The notes under the pieces: model-generated
Told to the model about the DNA's origin: nothing
The model's input: only the letters and a program-made list of their open reading frames with translations
Database searches by the model: none
From: Hirundichthys speculiger
Lineage: Eukaryota; Chordata; Actinopteri; Beloniformes; Exocoetidae
Length of the DNA stretch: 64,000 nt
Assembly (NCBI GenBank): GCA_018398805.1
Contig: JAGFBZ010000865.1
Span: forward strand, 2,852,001 to 2,916,000
Direction of reading: 5' to 3'
Program-made: the position numbers and the translations under genes
Shown: positions 48,454 through 60,431 of the stretch, piece by piece
Layout of the letters: each line of letters begins with the position of its first letter
Numbering within the stretch: the stretch's first letter is position 1

Positions 48454-51400
48454 TCACATCTTAATTCTGGCATAAAGCTGATCAATCTGTTCTCTGAAGC
48501 GGCTCCGTATTTCATTCCTCTTTGCCTTCAGGGTGGGGGTCAGCAGGCCATTCTGGACAGTAAACATCTCAGGATGCAGGGCAATATCTCTAACCTGCAG
48601 TGGGGAAAAAGACAAGTAAATGAAGTAGGCCAGCAGTCAAAAGGTTATGATTATCAGACATACTGGTGTTTTGATATTTTTTATCAGATGATTTAGTTCA
48701 TTAGAGTGGAAAAAGTTGTCTATGATGGATCAGATTTTAGCATATTAAGCTTAGTATAATTTAATTGAACGGAAAGGAATATTCTGAAATGATATGCTAC
48801 TATTGCATGATATATATTCCATTTATTTAGTTTTAGTTTGTCATTTAGAATTTATTGTTAGTTAAAGTCAAACATGACACCTGTTCAAAAGATTTGAGTC
48901 CTCCTTCTTTGCCCAAACTCAGGATGTCCTCTAGAATGGCAGCCTTCACATCCTACAGAGACACCAGAGGAATGTTAAACATGTATGGAAAGTAAAGGTG
49001 CATGATCAGATTGTCACTGGTAACACGTCTGACCTTATTATTGCACAGTTCAGTGAAAGATCCTTCAAACCCTTTTTTCTTGGCCCAAATAGGTAAAAAG
49101 TCTGGATCAGGTACCACTATCCCCACCAGGCATGCCTTCGGAGGGGAAAAATAAGGGAAAAAACATTAGATGAAAGAAGAATGCGACAAAATGTTCATGA
49201 CTTAAGCATAAAATGCAAAAAAAAAAAAAGATTTAACAGGGATTTGAGTTGGTTTAATGACTGACCTGTAAGCTGTCCCCATGAACAAATATCTGGGACA
49301 CTGAATCACTGCGATTATAAATCATTTCTATTTTCTCTGGGGCAATGTACTCTCCTTGTGCCAGCTTGAAAATGTGTTTCTTTCTGTCAATGATCTTTAG
49401 CGTGCCATCCTGCAAGGTGATGAGTGAAATGTTTACCACATTGATAATTAAATTTGACTTAAAAAAAAAAAAAGAATTCTGCTTTGCTTACAGGAAGCCA
49501 TTTCCCAATGTCTCCCGTGTGCAGCCATCCATCCTGATCTATGGCCTCAGCTGTTTTCTCAGGGTCTTTCATGTATCCCTGGAATACATTTGGTCCTTTG
49601 ACACACACCTAGAAAATCAGAGGTCACAAGTAAAAATGTTTTTAACTGTATACCACACAGACACTGACATATTGTATTTAGTTAAATTAATATAACAAAC
49701 AAACTATATTGTTATAAATATTTTCTTGCTTGTGTTTGCACTGGTTTCATTTAATGTCTATACTGGATACAAGTTTCCGAATAAGATACATTAACAATGT
49801 AAATTGTAATGAAAATATGCATTTCAAATGCAATGCTTAAAATTGTTTTGGGAATATTTACAGTCTTGAGGTAGGCACTGCTTTGGAGACATTTTGCAAA
49901 TACATTTCATGTTTGTAGGATAGATTAAAGTCACTCTGTGTAGCTATGGAGGCATCTGATACAGATCTGCTGTGTTTGCATAAGGAAGCATAGACAATGC
50001 TGTGCAAGTGAGTGGAGAAGGTCCAGCGGGTCTTCTGATGCCACTTTGTCACACCACAAGGTGCACTTTGTTGTGTTTTAAAGCTGAAACATGAACTTTG
50101 TGATATGCTGCCCCCATGTGGTCAGAAGTAGTATTGCTATAAAGAGTGATTAAGTGTGGATTTTTGTGTCTTTGAGATTCTTTCTATTTTTTTTTCTTTT
50201 TAAATCTAAGCCTCAATACCATCTTATAGCTTACCGAAACAAACATTTAAATTCTACAAGACTGATTTGCTTGTGTGGAAAGTTAAAGAAAATGCATACA
50301 ATGCTCCCATCTCCAGTAAATGTGTTTGGTAATAAATCATACTCCTCACCTCTCCCTCTCCATTGGCTGCCAGGTAGTTCATTTCTGCCACATCCACCAG
50401 TTTTATAGAATTGCAGGGGAGGGGAGGCCCAACGTGACCTAAGGGCACAGTTTTAATTTTAGTTTCTTGTTACAGTGTCGATGTCCACATACTGATTACA
50501 TTTCACAGAAACTATATTTCCACTGAGCTTCCTACATGGTTTCTGTCTAACAGTTGGGTCCACTTGGAACTCAACCGCAAACTTACACATGATTCTATTC
50601 ATAGGACTGTGAGGATTAGCAGTGCCCAATCTTCCCATGCATGGGCACATGATTAGTCTATACATTTGAGAAATCAGAGTTGGGACAATAGAGAACATGC
50701 AAAATTGGTCTGTTTATTCCTTAAGAATCTCTTTCAGATATTTTTTGCTCCACCCCCCCTTTTAAAGAAATAAAAGATGAAGCAAACGTTAGAACCTTTT
50801 TTTTTTTTTTTTTTTAAATCCCCTCCCTTTTTGCATTTTCATATCATCCACAGGTAGATGCGGAGTGTTTTTAGCAGCTGAGCAGCAATCTCTTTACTCA
50901 GGCTCCAGCATCAGGATGTTCATTTGGTGAACATTTACCTGCTGACCAGTCTCCAGGCATTGACATTGAGCATCCAGCTGTACATTCAGTCTGCCCGTAA
51001 CCTTCATAAAACTGTAGAAAGCGTTGATGTTAGCAGAGACACTGATGGGATGTTCCACAGTTACAGATATTGATTTAATTTTTTTATTTTATTGCCGTCA
51101 GTTCAGCCGGTTTGTCAGTTTGACTCACCTGACAGCCAAGAGCAGCTCGTAGGAAAGTCAGGATGGTTGGGGACACGGGGGCAGCTCCTGTTATCATGAG
51201 TCTCACACGACCGCCTAGACTCGCCTGCAAAGTGGAAAACACACTGTGAGCTTCAAAACATAAAACCAATATTGTCTTTATATTTATTGTTCACTGGAGA
51301 TTATCAATAAATTTGAGTGACTACCTCTCTAGTCCTCTACTGTACATATCGTCATAGTACTTATGTTGGATGTGAGATTTATTACTTTAATCATGCAGAT

Positions 51401-54400
51401 GTAAATAAAAAAATATTTAAGAACGCATCAACTTTACCTGAACTTTTCTAAAGATGAGTTTGTCCCACAAGCTGTCCTTTCGAACCACGCCATTTTTTAG
51501 CTCCGATTCTTTCCTCCTGAAGGCAAAATCCAGCAGCCACTTTTTTCATCGGTGTGTTGGCCTGACTAAAAACCTGAAGCGGAAATAAGAAAACTAGACC
51601 TATTAAATACACCAGAGAAATGTGGATGTGAAACTGGGTGTACGGCTGTAACCACAAAAACAAACAACATGAACTGACCTTGTCAAACATACGGTTGAGG
51701 AGACGAGGGACAACAGGAAAGACTGTTGGCTGCAGCATTTTCAGATCGTCCATCAAGAGTCTAATGTCCCCTTGGAAGAAGCCTATGCGTGCCCCATGGA
51801 TGAGGATGACACCCTGAGGGTTTACCAAAAAAAGAAAGATGCTTATTCCAACCACTTTTTTTCTTCTCTTATATTTCTGTCATCTGTTGACCAAAACATA
51901 ATATCACCAAACATAACATCTGATGTCTGAATGTCTGCATATGGATGGTTTACAGTAGTGCTGATACTAACACAATCCCCAAAGTTTTATAGCTGGAGAC
52001 AATACTGTCAATTATGATTTGATACTTAATTTGGAAGAATATAAACACTGGTAATCTCTGTGTCATCTTCTGGTCCTCTCAAGAACATAACACTTTCATG
52101 TATCAGTGTTTCATCAAAAAAAAAAAAAAAAAAATTCACAACACCTGCTTAACAAATAGTACCGGTATATAGAATAGTACTCATTAACACTGACAAAAGT
52201 TTCAAGCAAATCAAAACATGCAGCTACAATGTTTCAACAAAAGGAACTCCATCAATACCACCGCATGTCAGACACACTTTACATGTTGTAAAGTGTTAAA
52301 AGGAGTTAAAATTCCATCCATCCATCCATCCATCCATCCATCCATCCATCATCTCTACCCGCATAATTCTATGCAGGGTTACGGGTATCTGCTGGAGCCT
52401 ATCCCAGCTCTCTTCAGGCGAAAGAAGTTAAAATTAAAAAACAAAAAACAGCACTGCTTGTCTTTCAATTATTGTAACTGTAAACTTTCTCCAAAATCCA
52501 TTGCGTAATTAATTTGAAGGTAAGTAAGCCCACAACATACCTGCACAACCCTCTCAAACATGTGAGCTAGGGGAAGATAGGATACATGAATGTCATGGAG
52601 ATTCAGCATGCTGTGTATCTGCAGAGGACACACACACACAAAAAAACATGCACATATGCAAGTCAAGCACACGGGTACTGTACCTCCACCACCCTCTCAA
52701 ACATATGGGCCAGAGGGAGGAAGGAGATGAGCACATCTTTACTGGTGGGCTTCAGTGTGCCCTGGACAACAGCGCACATGGAGGAACAGGGTGAGGGAAG
52801 AGAGCACGGGACAGGAAGGGTTCAAAGAGTTTCAACAGGAATCAGACAGGGATTTTAAAGGTTGAAACATCAAAACAGCTCAGTGTTTACTTTTCTTTTC
52901 AGTCAAAATCTTTTTAGTGCAAAGCTCTCCAGTGGTAGTGCTGGTGAGTTAGTGGTCAAAAGTTGTATGAAATAGAGGAATTCGTCAGAAAAAATAATTA
53001 TGGTACTGTTTTATTTGTTAATATTAATTAATTTCATTCCTTCAATTTTCCTTATTCTTGTCTTTAGTTTTTTTTTTTATAACATCTACCATTTATTCCT
53101 GTTCAGCCTTTAGTTTCTTCTAGGGAAGGTAAGGGGGTGGAAAAACCTAGCTCTCAATGTTTTGCTTCAAATATCAACAGATGCGATGTCAACAAAAAAT
53201 TCCTTACCCTACCTTTAACTTCCACTTTTATAGGAAGACGTGCTGAGCGAAAAATTGCAAAAGTTCCTTTGTGCTGCTTTAAAACTAACTTTAGTCTTAT
53301 TGCTAAACAGCCTTGAAGTATCATTTCATTCTTTATCCTTAGACATATTCAGTTAGCAAGTGTCGGTTTAACAGTGTTTTACCAAAACCACAACATTTCA
53401 AACTGAACTCGGAGGTAAACATGAACTTGAACCTAACTACAGTGTTGGAACAAAAACTAACTGATCTGCAGTCCAGCTGGCTGGAACAGGAAATACAGTA
53501 TAATGTAAACACTAAGGCTGCTGTGTGAGTACTGTACTGCACTGTAATAAATCAAGGACAGCTACTGAATTCTGTTAACATTAAAGTAGATGAAAGGGAG
53601 CTAACCTAATTTCATCTCAATCTTCTAATCAATCTGGATTGTTCTGGAATCATAATTACTGACATGACCAGACACATAAAGGAACCTCTTCACGTGTCAC
53701 AGATTGACGTGACATGAAAGGACATCCTAATAGTCAAGATGAGCAACTAAAATCTGTTGCATGATATTACAATCCAACGGAAAGCCAAGAGTCATAACAG
53801 GAACACCACAATAAATTTGCGATGCTGAAATTAACATCACCAAAGGGTCAAAAGCCACAATCAGTCAAACCCCAGACAGTCTGCTAGCTGGGAGGCTATT
53901 ATTTAAGTCTGCAGCTGTGAACCGGTGGATAAGAGCAGGTGCATCTTACTGAGCTCAGAGGGAGACGTTGAGAATTACAGCTGGCTGGATTAAAGATGGA
54001 TGGAGCTGCTAATTACAACAATGCCTACAAACTACCTTTTTTTTTTTCCTTTAAACACAAAAATACATTCAAAGAATTTGCATCTGATGGACCAGTTTAA
54101 TAGCAGGTTCCCTGAGCAAAGAGCCAGCAGCCCCCAGATTTTAAAGGCCTTTTGCAACTGCATGAAGGTTGATGCACCAAATCTGCTCTGTGAACAAATG
54201 TGCGCTGCACTAGACATGGAAAGATTAAGCCAGGAAATGTCACTGCTCCAGGGGAGTATGATTTTAAAAAAGTGATCATTTTTGTATGTGTGTGCACATT
54301 TGGGTGTTTCCACACTATGAGCCACCTGAATACATTCGCCTAACACACTGCAAATATGTATACTGTTGGTCTTTAATTCAGAGGTATGGGATTAAATAAG

Positions 54401-57400
54401 AACAGAACTAGTGTGCAGGGTGAGATAATACGTCTCTGGGTGTTAAAGAAAACCCAAAAAACTTTAAACCTCAGCTCAACAGCAACTGGCCCATTATCTT
54501 TAGGAATGACTATTCTCTGTAAATAAGAATGGACATCAACTGGTTTCTTCCACAAACAAACATGCACGGATGCTTTAAGTGTTATTTTTCCTTCAGCCCT
54601 GAGTCGTGCCTGTGGTCTCTCCCTGACTGCTCGTGGTCTGATTAAAGGAACAAAGGGAGAGCAGCTGGCTGAGCTTGTTACCATGGGAACACGTTTTTGA
54701 ATTGAGCATATTTCTCACAAACTGTTTTTCTGTCTGCTGAATTTCTAAATGAGTGAAGTAAATAGAAAGTCTTGCAGGTGTGTTTACCTCTGTTATTTTA
54801 ATGAAAGCTGCAGTGTTGGAGATGATATTTCCATGAGTAAGCATTGCACCTTTAGGGTTTCCTGAATATATACAGATTAAAAAAAAAAAAACCAGTATGA
54901 ATTATTGGAAAGAAAATACAATTTTCCAAATGCTCAAGTGATATCATTTCTGTTCATACCTGTGGTTCCAGATGTGAAGCAGACAATTGCGAGGTCCTCT
55001 GGTTTGGGAGGCTGTAATTAGATCACAGATTATAGTCATTCATAGCATGAATTAAAGGGTGCATCATCATGCTGCTTTCTGTGCCACAAAAAGCCCAAAT
55101 TTTCCCTCAAACTGAGTCCTGCTGATTAAAAAAAAAATAGCCATGTTTAAACAAAGACTCTCACTGTAGTAATTTAGGATGAATTAAGAGGTTTTTTTTT
55201 GTCTGCCAGTCAACAGGTAAAGTGAAGCAAGTGCTCCTACTCACCACTGGTTTCTGGTGGTTGGCTTTACCCAGAGCCTGAGCGGGAAAAAAAAGAAAAG
55301 AAAAACACAGTCAGCTTTTACTCCATCTGCAGAAATCCAATAATAAGCACACAGCACATCAGAAACTACAATTAACTGACGTTTAAACTGATCATGACTG
55401 ACAGTCACACATGCTGTAGTATTAAACAGAACAAATGGAAAATATAGCAAAACTGAGACATTTTTCATCAGTAAAGGAAAGGGTGCTGGTTTGTCTTACC
55501 TCAAACTCCTTCAAACTCAGAATCTGGATGCCGCTCTCTTGTCCCCGGGTCACCAGTTCACTGTCAAACGCCTCCATGAAGGACAATCGTCTTCACTGTT
55601 TTTACTTGTCCACTGGCACAGTCCAGAATCATGCGAGCCTTTTCAGCAACATCGCAGATCACTGTTGAGATGGAGGCTGAAAGACACACAGTGATAAATC
55701 AACTACTTAAATATTCAGTATCCAAGTCTCGGATCTTCAGCATAGTGACTGTGCTGCAGGGGACTTTTTCTTTTCTTCAATTCTTTTGGTACCTTTTTCA
55801 ATAACATAGGCAATGGCTTCTGTGCCAAGTGTGTCGTACAGCGGGACTGCCACCAAGGAATATGTGTAACAAGCCAGTTCTGAAATTGTCCACTGCACAG
55901 AAAGCAGAACATTATATGACTAAATCTAGTTGCTAAAACAGAAGAAAACACAGAATAAGAGACAGGAGGCTCAGAAAAATCTCAACATTCATTCACATGA
56001 TCTACAGATGGTAAATAAGATTTACAAATTAGTAGAAAAAAAATGTGACCGCTGTCTGTGTCATCCATCCTGTGTGTCATCCTTAATTACATCATGTATT
56101 TCAAGCTTCAAAGAGTCTCAAAATTTAGCACAGAAACCTAACATGACACATGCAAAAGATTAAGAGTTATGATAAAAACAAACAGGAGACATTTAAATTT
56201 GCAGGAAGCTTTTGAAAATTAGATCTGTGGCATTAAAAAAAAACCTGCTTGTAAAATATTAAAATTCACACAGGATGTAATGTTTGACTTTACACTTCTT
56301 CACTGCTTTGCATTTGTTTGTGCATTTGAACAAGAATTCAGCAGCAGATAAAAATCACATAAATTGGTACAGATATTTAACAACAGTATTTTAGTTTGTA
56401 GATCATTTAACAACTTTAACTTTCTTTTTTAATTGCATCTACTCCCAAGTAAGACAAGAAAAGACACCTGTTCATCTTTACAGAACTATGTAATATAACC
56501 GTTTCAGGAACTACTCTGATCTTTTACTTCAGCACAAATGTGCATTTATTTTTCCAATCTGTCTTTGTGACAATTTGCCTGCAAAACTAAAACTAGAACT
56601 AGAACTAGTTCTAGCAACACAACTCACTGGAGTGAACAGCAAAGACTGAAAGATGACGCCAGTACAAAGGACAATGACACGTTACCTCTGGTCTGTTTTG
56701 AGAAAAGATGCCGATGAATTGGTCTCCCGTGTGAGAGTGTCCTTTGTGAAGGAAGGCAGAGCCGATGTTCTCTGCTCTGTCTACCACCTGTACCAAAACG
56801 ACAAACCATCTTTAAAATGGACGACAACTCAGTTTTTCATTTGGTGCAGTTCTCCGTCTCCATTCCTGCGGTCGATACCGTACCTCCTGGTAAGACTGCC
56901 ATTCGTAAGGCTGGTTTGGTTTCCTTGAACCGAGACAAGGTCCATTATCTGCCAAAGGAAACAAAAACTCACATTTTTTCACTGTCCACCATGTGCACGT
57001 GGTTTCCTGTTTAACGGACACGACAGATTCACTCACTTGATACTCTGAGGCCTCGCCGGAACACCTCATATATTGTTTGGGCATCACTGTAGTAGTGTGT
57101 CAAGTACTCGTCGCTGTCGTTCAACACTGATCTTCTGGCACGTTCTCCACCCTGGAAGGAAAACAATATACACAAAGTAATGACCATCGGACTCATCCAC
57201 ACCGGTGTTTTCTATCACGGTTGTCTGCTCATTGGGCCACGAGTCACATTTTCTCCCTTTCTTGAGACACATATGTCAACTGTGACCACTTCATCAACTC
57301 AGGCAGTTTTAATTGTGAGATCAAGTTTTCAATACTGTAAATGTGTGATGGAGTGACGGTGACACAGGCTGTAATTTGAAGATCTGCACAAGAACATCAG

Positions 57401-57787
57401 CTGTGATTCCTGGAGAGCATCCAACAAACATTCCTGCAGAATGAGGTCGGCTACAATAGCCCACTGTACTCTGGGCATGCTACTCTGTTGAGTGCTGCTT
57501 CAGGCCGTTTCATATTACTGCAGGGACAGAGCAGGAAAAAAAACAGAACACAGATGAACCGTTATTACTGGAGAGGAAAAGAGATCACTCACCGGGATTT
57601 CCACCGACTGCTGTCCGAGATCACAGGGCGGCTTGAGGGCTCTCGGTCGGGTGGCAAACCAATAGGTAGTGATGGCAGCGAAGGCACCCATACCCATGAG
57701 GGCGTTTGTGGGGAAACCGCGAACATACTGTCGAAAGTCATCCAGCTCGGGAATCCGCAGCTGTCTCAGGACTTCCTGAGCCTGCAT
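48454..57787 (-). CDS. acsl1: Long-chain acyl-CoA synthetase 1 (ACSL1), 20 coding exons plus one alternative exon, two single-base frameshifts
   Basis: Membrane-bound AMP-forming ligase (ER, outer mitochondrial membrane) making acyl-CoA from long-chain fatty acids, ATP and CoA. Coding exons in order (high-to-low): 57787-57593, 57151-57037, 56948-56884, 56787-56686, 55892-55793, 55676-55500, 55277-55245, 55011-54960, 54861-54788, gate exon 52761-52684 or 52618-52541, 51813-51679, 51573-51438, 51224-51129, 51011-50939, 50438-50350, 49608-49492, 49409-49266, 49135-49034, 48952-48881, 48594-48454. Corrected length 697 (human ACSL1 698). N-terminal anchor [20 protein letters not shown]-loop [65 protein letters not shown] identifies ACSL1. 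Lesions: an extra A at 55579-55580 ([10 protein letters not shown]) and an extra base in the T6 run 51541-51546 (PMKK|WLLDF). Both exons exceed the in-phase length by one and are otherwise clean, so assembly error is as likely as decay. Confidence 0.93.
52313..52425. repeat. (ATCC)n microsatellite joined to a teleost repeat fragment
   Basis: About ten ATCC units, then GGAGCCTATCCCAGCTCTCT, a short motif that often follows this microsatellite in fish genomes. In the ACSL1 intron downstream of the gate exons. Confidence 0.7.
52541..52618 (-). CDS. acsl1: ACSL1 alternative gate exon, Tyr type
   Basis: 78 bases bounded by ctgcag and gtatgt, encoding [12 protein letters not shown] then [14 protein letters not shown]. 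It is the downstream member of the pair. Same length and phase as the Phe exon, so exactly one can be used without changing frame. In ACSL1 and ACSL6 this position is the fatty-acid gate, where Tyr or Phe affects substrate entry and kinetics. Confidence 0.9.
52684..52761 (-). CDS. acsl1: ACSL1 alternative gate exon, Phe type
   Basis: 78 bases bounded by gtccag and gtacag, encoding [12 protein letters not shown] then [14 protein letters not shown]. Only 65 bases of intron separate it from the Tyr exon. This is too short for efficient splicing between them, which would itself enforce mutual exclusion. Confidence 0.9.
52762..54787 (-). other. ACSL1 intron upstream of the gate exons
   Basis: About 2 kb without further ACSL1 exons or a recognisable transposon. 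Confidence 0.5.
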
Positions 57788-59741
57788 GGCTTTTCTGTAA
57801 GGACCCTGGCCGGAAACAGACAAACAAATATGCCATTTGGAAACTTGTTTTGATTTATTCACTTGTGCGTGTGTGTTTAAGCTTCATTTAATCTCACAGA
57901 TTTGTTTGGAGAAACACATTCCGTATCTTCACATGACTAATCAGGACTTTTTCCATTTGCTGAAATTCACTGTGCTTTTACCAAAACTTGAAATTAAAAC
58001 CACAGGACCTTTCTGAAGACAAGTTGCTAAAACTGGTACTAGCTACCTGATGACCTTTCAGAGTTGTTGCTGGCTGTAAACTACAAATTGGAGGAAAGGC
58101 ACCGTCTTCAGGTTGTGGAAAACCATAATGATTTGAGAAGGCAACAGAGGCGGGAGAATATTGCGCCTTCATGGGATCACTGTGAATGCACAGCTGGAGA
58201 GTGGAGGTGGAATAAAAAGGGTACGTCAGATGCAGCTCTACATCAACATCTCTGTGTGAACGTGGCTTTTGTTTCCTTTGTAGCGTTTATTCATTTGATC
58301 AACCTCCACTTTGCCAAAAACACACGTGCAATCATTTGCCATTTTTTTGTTACAGTCATGTAAACAAAATAGCCTTTACAAATAAGGACATCCTGGACTT
58401 TCCTGCTCTTTAAAAACTGGCAAATTCAATTTAGGATTAGCAATATAGACTATGCTTCTTTTCTTTCTATTCTTAATTTTATTTTTACATTACATCAAAA
58501 TGTGACACCTTTTAATAAAAAAATTAAATCAATAAAAAAAAAATCTGTCAAAATACAGAAGCAGTGTTTGGAAAAATCATCAAAGTTTAACATTCATTTA
58601 TGTGTTTTCCCTAAGGAGAAATTCTGCCTATACAGAGAAAAATTGCTGTACACAAACAAAGAAACAAACAAAAAAAACAGACAGTAAATCCATAAAAAAA
58701 CAAAACAAAAAAAATGCACCGAATAAAAAGATCCATAAAGCACATCCTGTGAAAACTAGTGCGCCGCTAGTTGCATTTGTACTGATAAGCTGTCATGTTT
58801 TTTAGCAACCATCTCTACTCTGGGCTTATCTGTCTGCAGTAACTTGTCTAAAGGCTTGTGATTTGTCCAGATGCAACTTTGCAAACCTGAGTCCAGCTAC
58901 TCTACCAAACTTGTCGAGTAGCATGATAACTCTGTCAAACATGTTGCACTTGTGCAGCCTTGTTCTAATTAAACTGCCATCAACTTTTACATTTAACACG
59001 ATTAATAAAGCCTATAGAGGTGTAGCTCCTTTTTTTGTTTTTGTTTTTTTGGGGGATTTTTTTATTCATTTTTTATTTTTTTGCATTGTCACATCGTGAT
59101 GAACTCGCTGAGATGCTAAGTATATTGGGAACATTGGGTCCATCATTTAGTCCAGTGCATATGGCTGTTTTACCCATCTCAGGTTCCTACAAATGCAGTA
59201 TGGGTATAGGGTTTTTTTTTTGTTTAAAAAAATACTATTTTAGCTTAGTTTTTTTTTTTTATACTTAGAACTGAAAACCAGCATGGTTTCCTTTTTCGCA
59301 AGATCATAATACATACACATACAGCAAATATGTGGTATCTTCAATTTTAATGTTAGACTTTATGCTCCATTTTGTACTTGTACTTTGATTCATATTCATA
59401 TTACTCTCAAAGAGGTGTGTCTCCAGTTCAAGCTCACCTTTGTTTTGTGACATGAGCATCCATTCTTAGCTTATTATTGCAATGACAAAAAGACACAAAC
59501 AGTGTAAAACCAAAATAAAGCTTCAGGGAAGAAACCATCAGCCCTGTGATTCAGTCAGTATGTTTGCATGTACAGTTTTATGGAGCTGCAGTTATAGCTC
59601 CACGAAACACTTTTTGTCCCAGTATAAATGCACATAAAAGTCATAGATTTACCAAACCAAGTATGACACACTCCGCCATGATAGGTGGCGTTAGCGCCTG
59701 CTTTCGGCTTGTTAGCAATGCGCTTTCCCAACTAACCTATT
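57788..59741. other. ACSL1 5' region
   Basis: An acceptor (cggccag, about 57806) just before the start codon shows that at least one 5' non-coding exon lies upstream. I cannot place it with confidence. No other gene recognised. Confidence 0.4.
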
Positions 59742-60431
59742 CAGTACCGTGGGAAGTAGGGGTGCTGGGGGTGCTGCAGCACCTCAAAAATATAAAGAAA
59801 AAAAACATTGGAGACAAGGGAGAAAAGAATGTGGGAGCAAAAATTAAAATGTTTGAAATTTGGTTTAAATTCTAGTGGTTAATTTGGTTTAATGTTTATT
59901 ACAGTATTATTCAGTCGCGGGTCGTGCATTTGGTACCTGGGCCAGAACAGGTTTAACTACTTAATCCACCATGACGTTATAATCATACAAGCCATCAATA
60001 CAAAAAACGCAATATAACAAGAAGAAGGCGCTGTGTAATTTAGAGATTACGCATCATTGTATTCTTTGCAGTCCTTATGTTTTTATTCACTTGAAGTCAG
60101 AGGATGTCTGGGCAGCAGTTGTGGTGGATGTTGGAATAGTCATGGCCCCAGACATACCAGTCTGTACAGCTGTAGCAGCTCTCATTCAGATGTTTGCTGT
60201 GTAGGAAACCAAGGAGATCTTTGGGACACTTCCCTTCAAAGTCCGTCATGGCCTATATGACAGTCAGTTCTGTTTTTAAACAGGTCAGATCATCAAATAG
60301 AGCTCTGTGGCTCTGGTTGGATGAGGGAATTTACTGTGTGTATATATATATTTATATATATACATATAATCTGTCTCAGACTCCCAGCACCCCCCAGCAC
60401 CCCCTGCTGAGAATATGTTCCCGCGGCTATG
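59742..60431. mobile_element. hAT-type non-autonomous element (690 bp)
   Basis: Ends CAGTACCGTGGGAA and TTCCCGCGGCTATG are inverted repeats (11 of 14). The flanks aacctatt (59734-59741) and gacctatt (60432-60439) are an 8-bp duplication with one change. Both ends carry GGGGGTGCTG / CAGCACCCCC subterminal repeats. No transposase in the interior. Confidence 0.85.

Noticed and set aside
52313..52352. CRISPR-like array
   Set aside because: Simple ATCC microsatellite without spacers.
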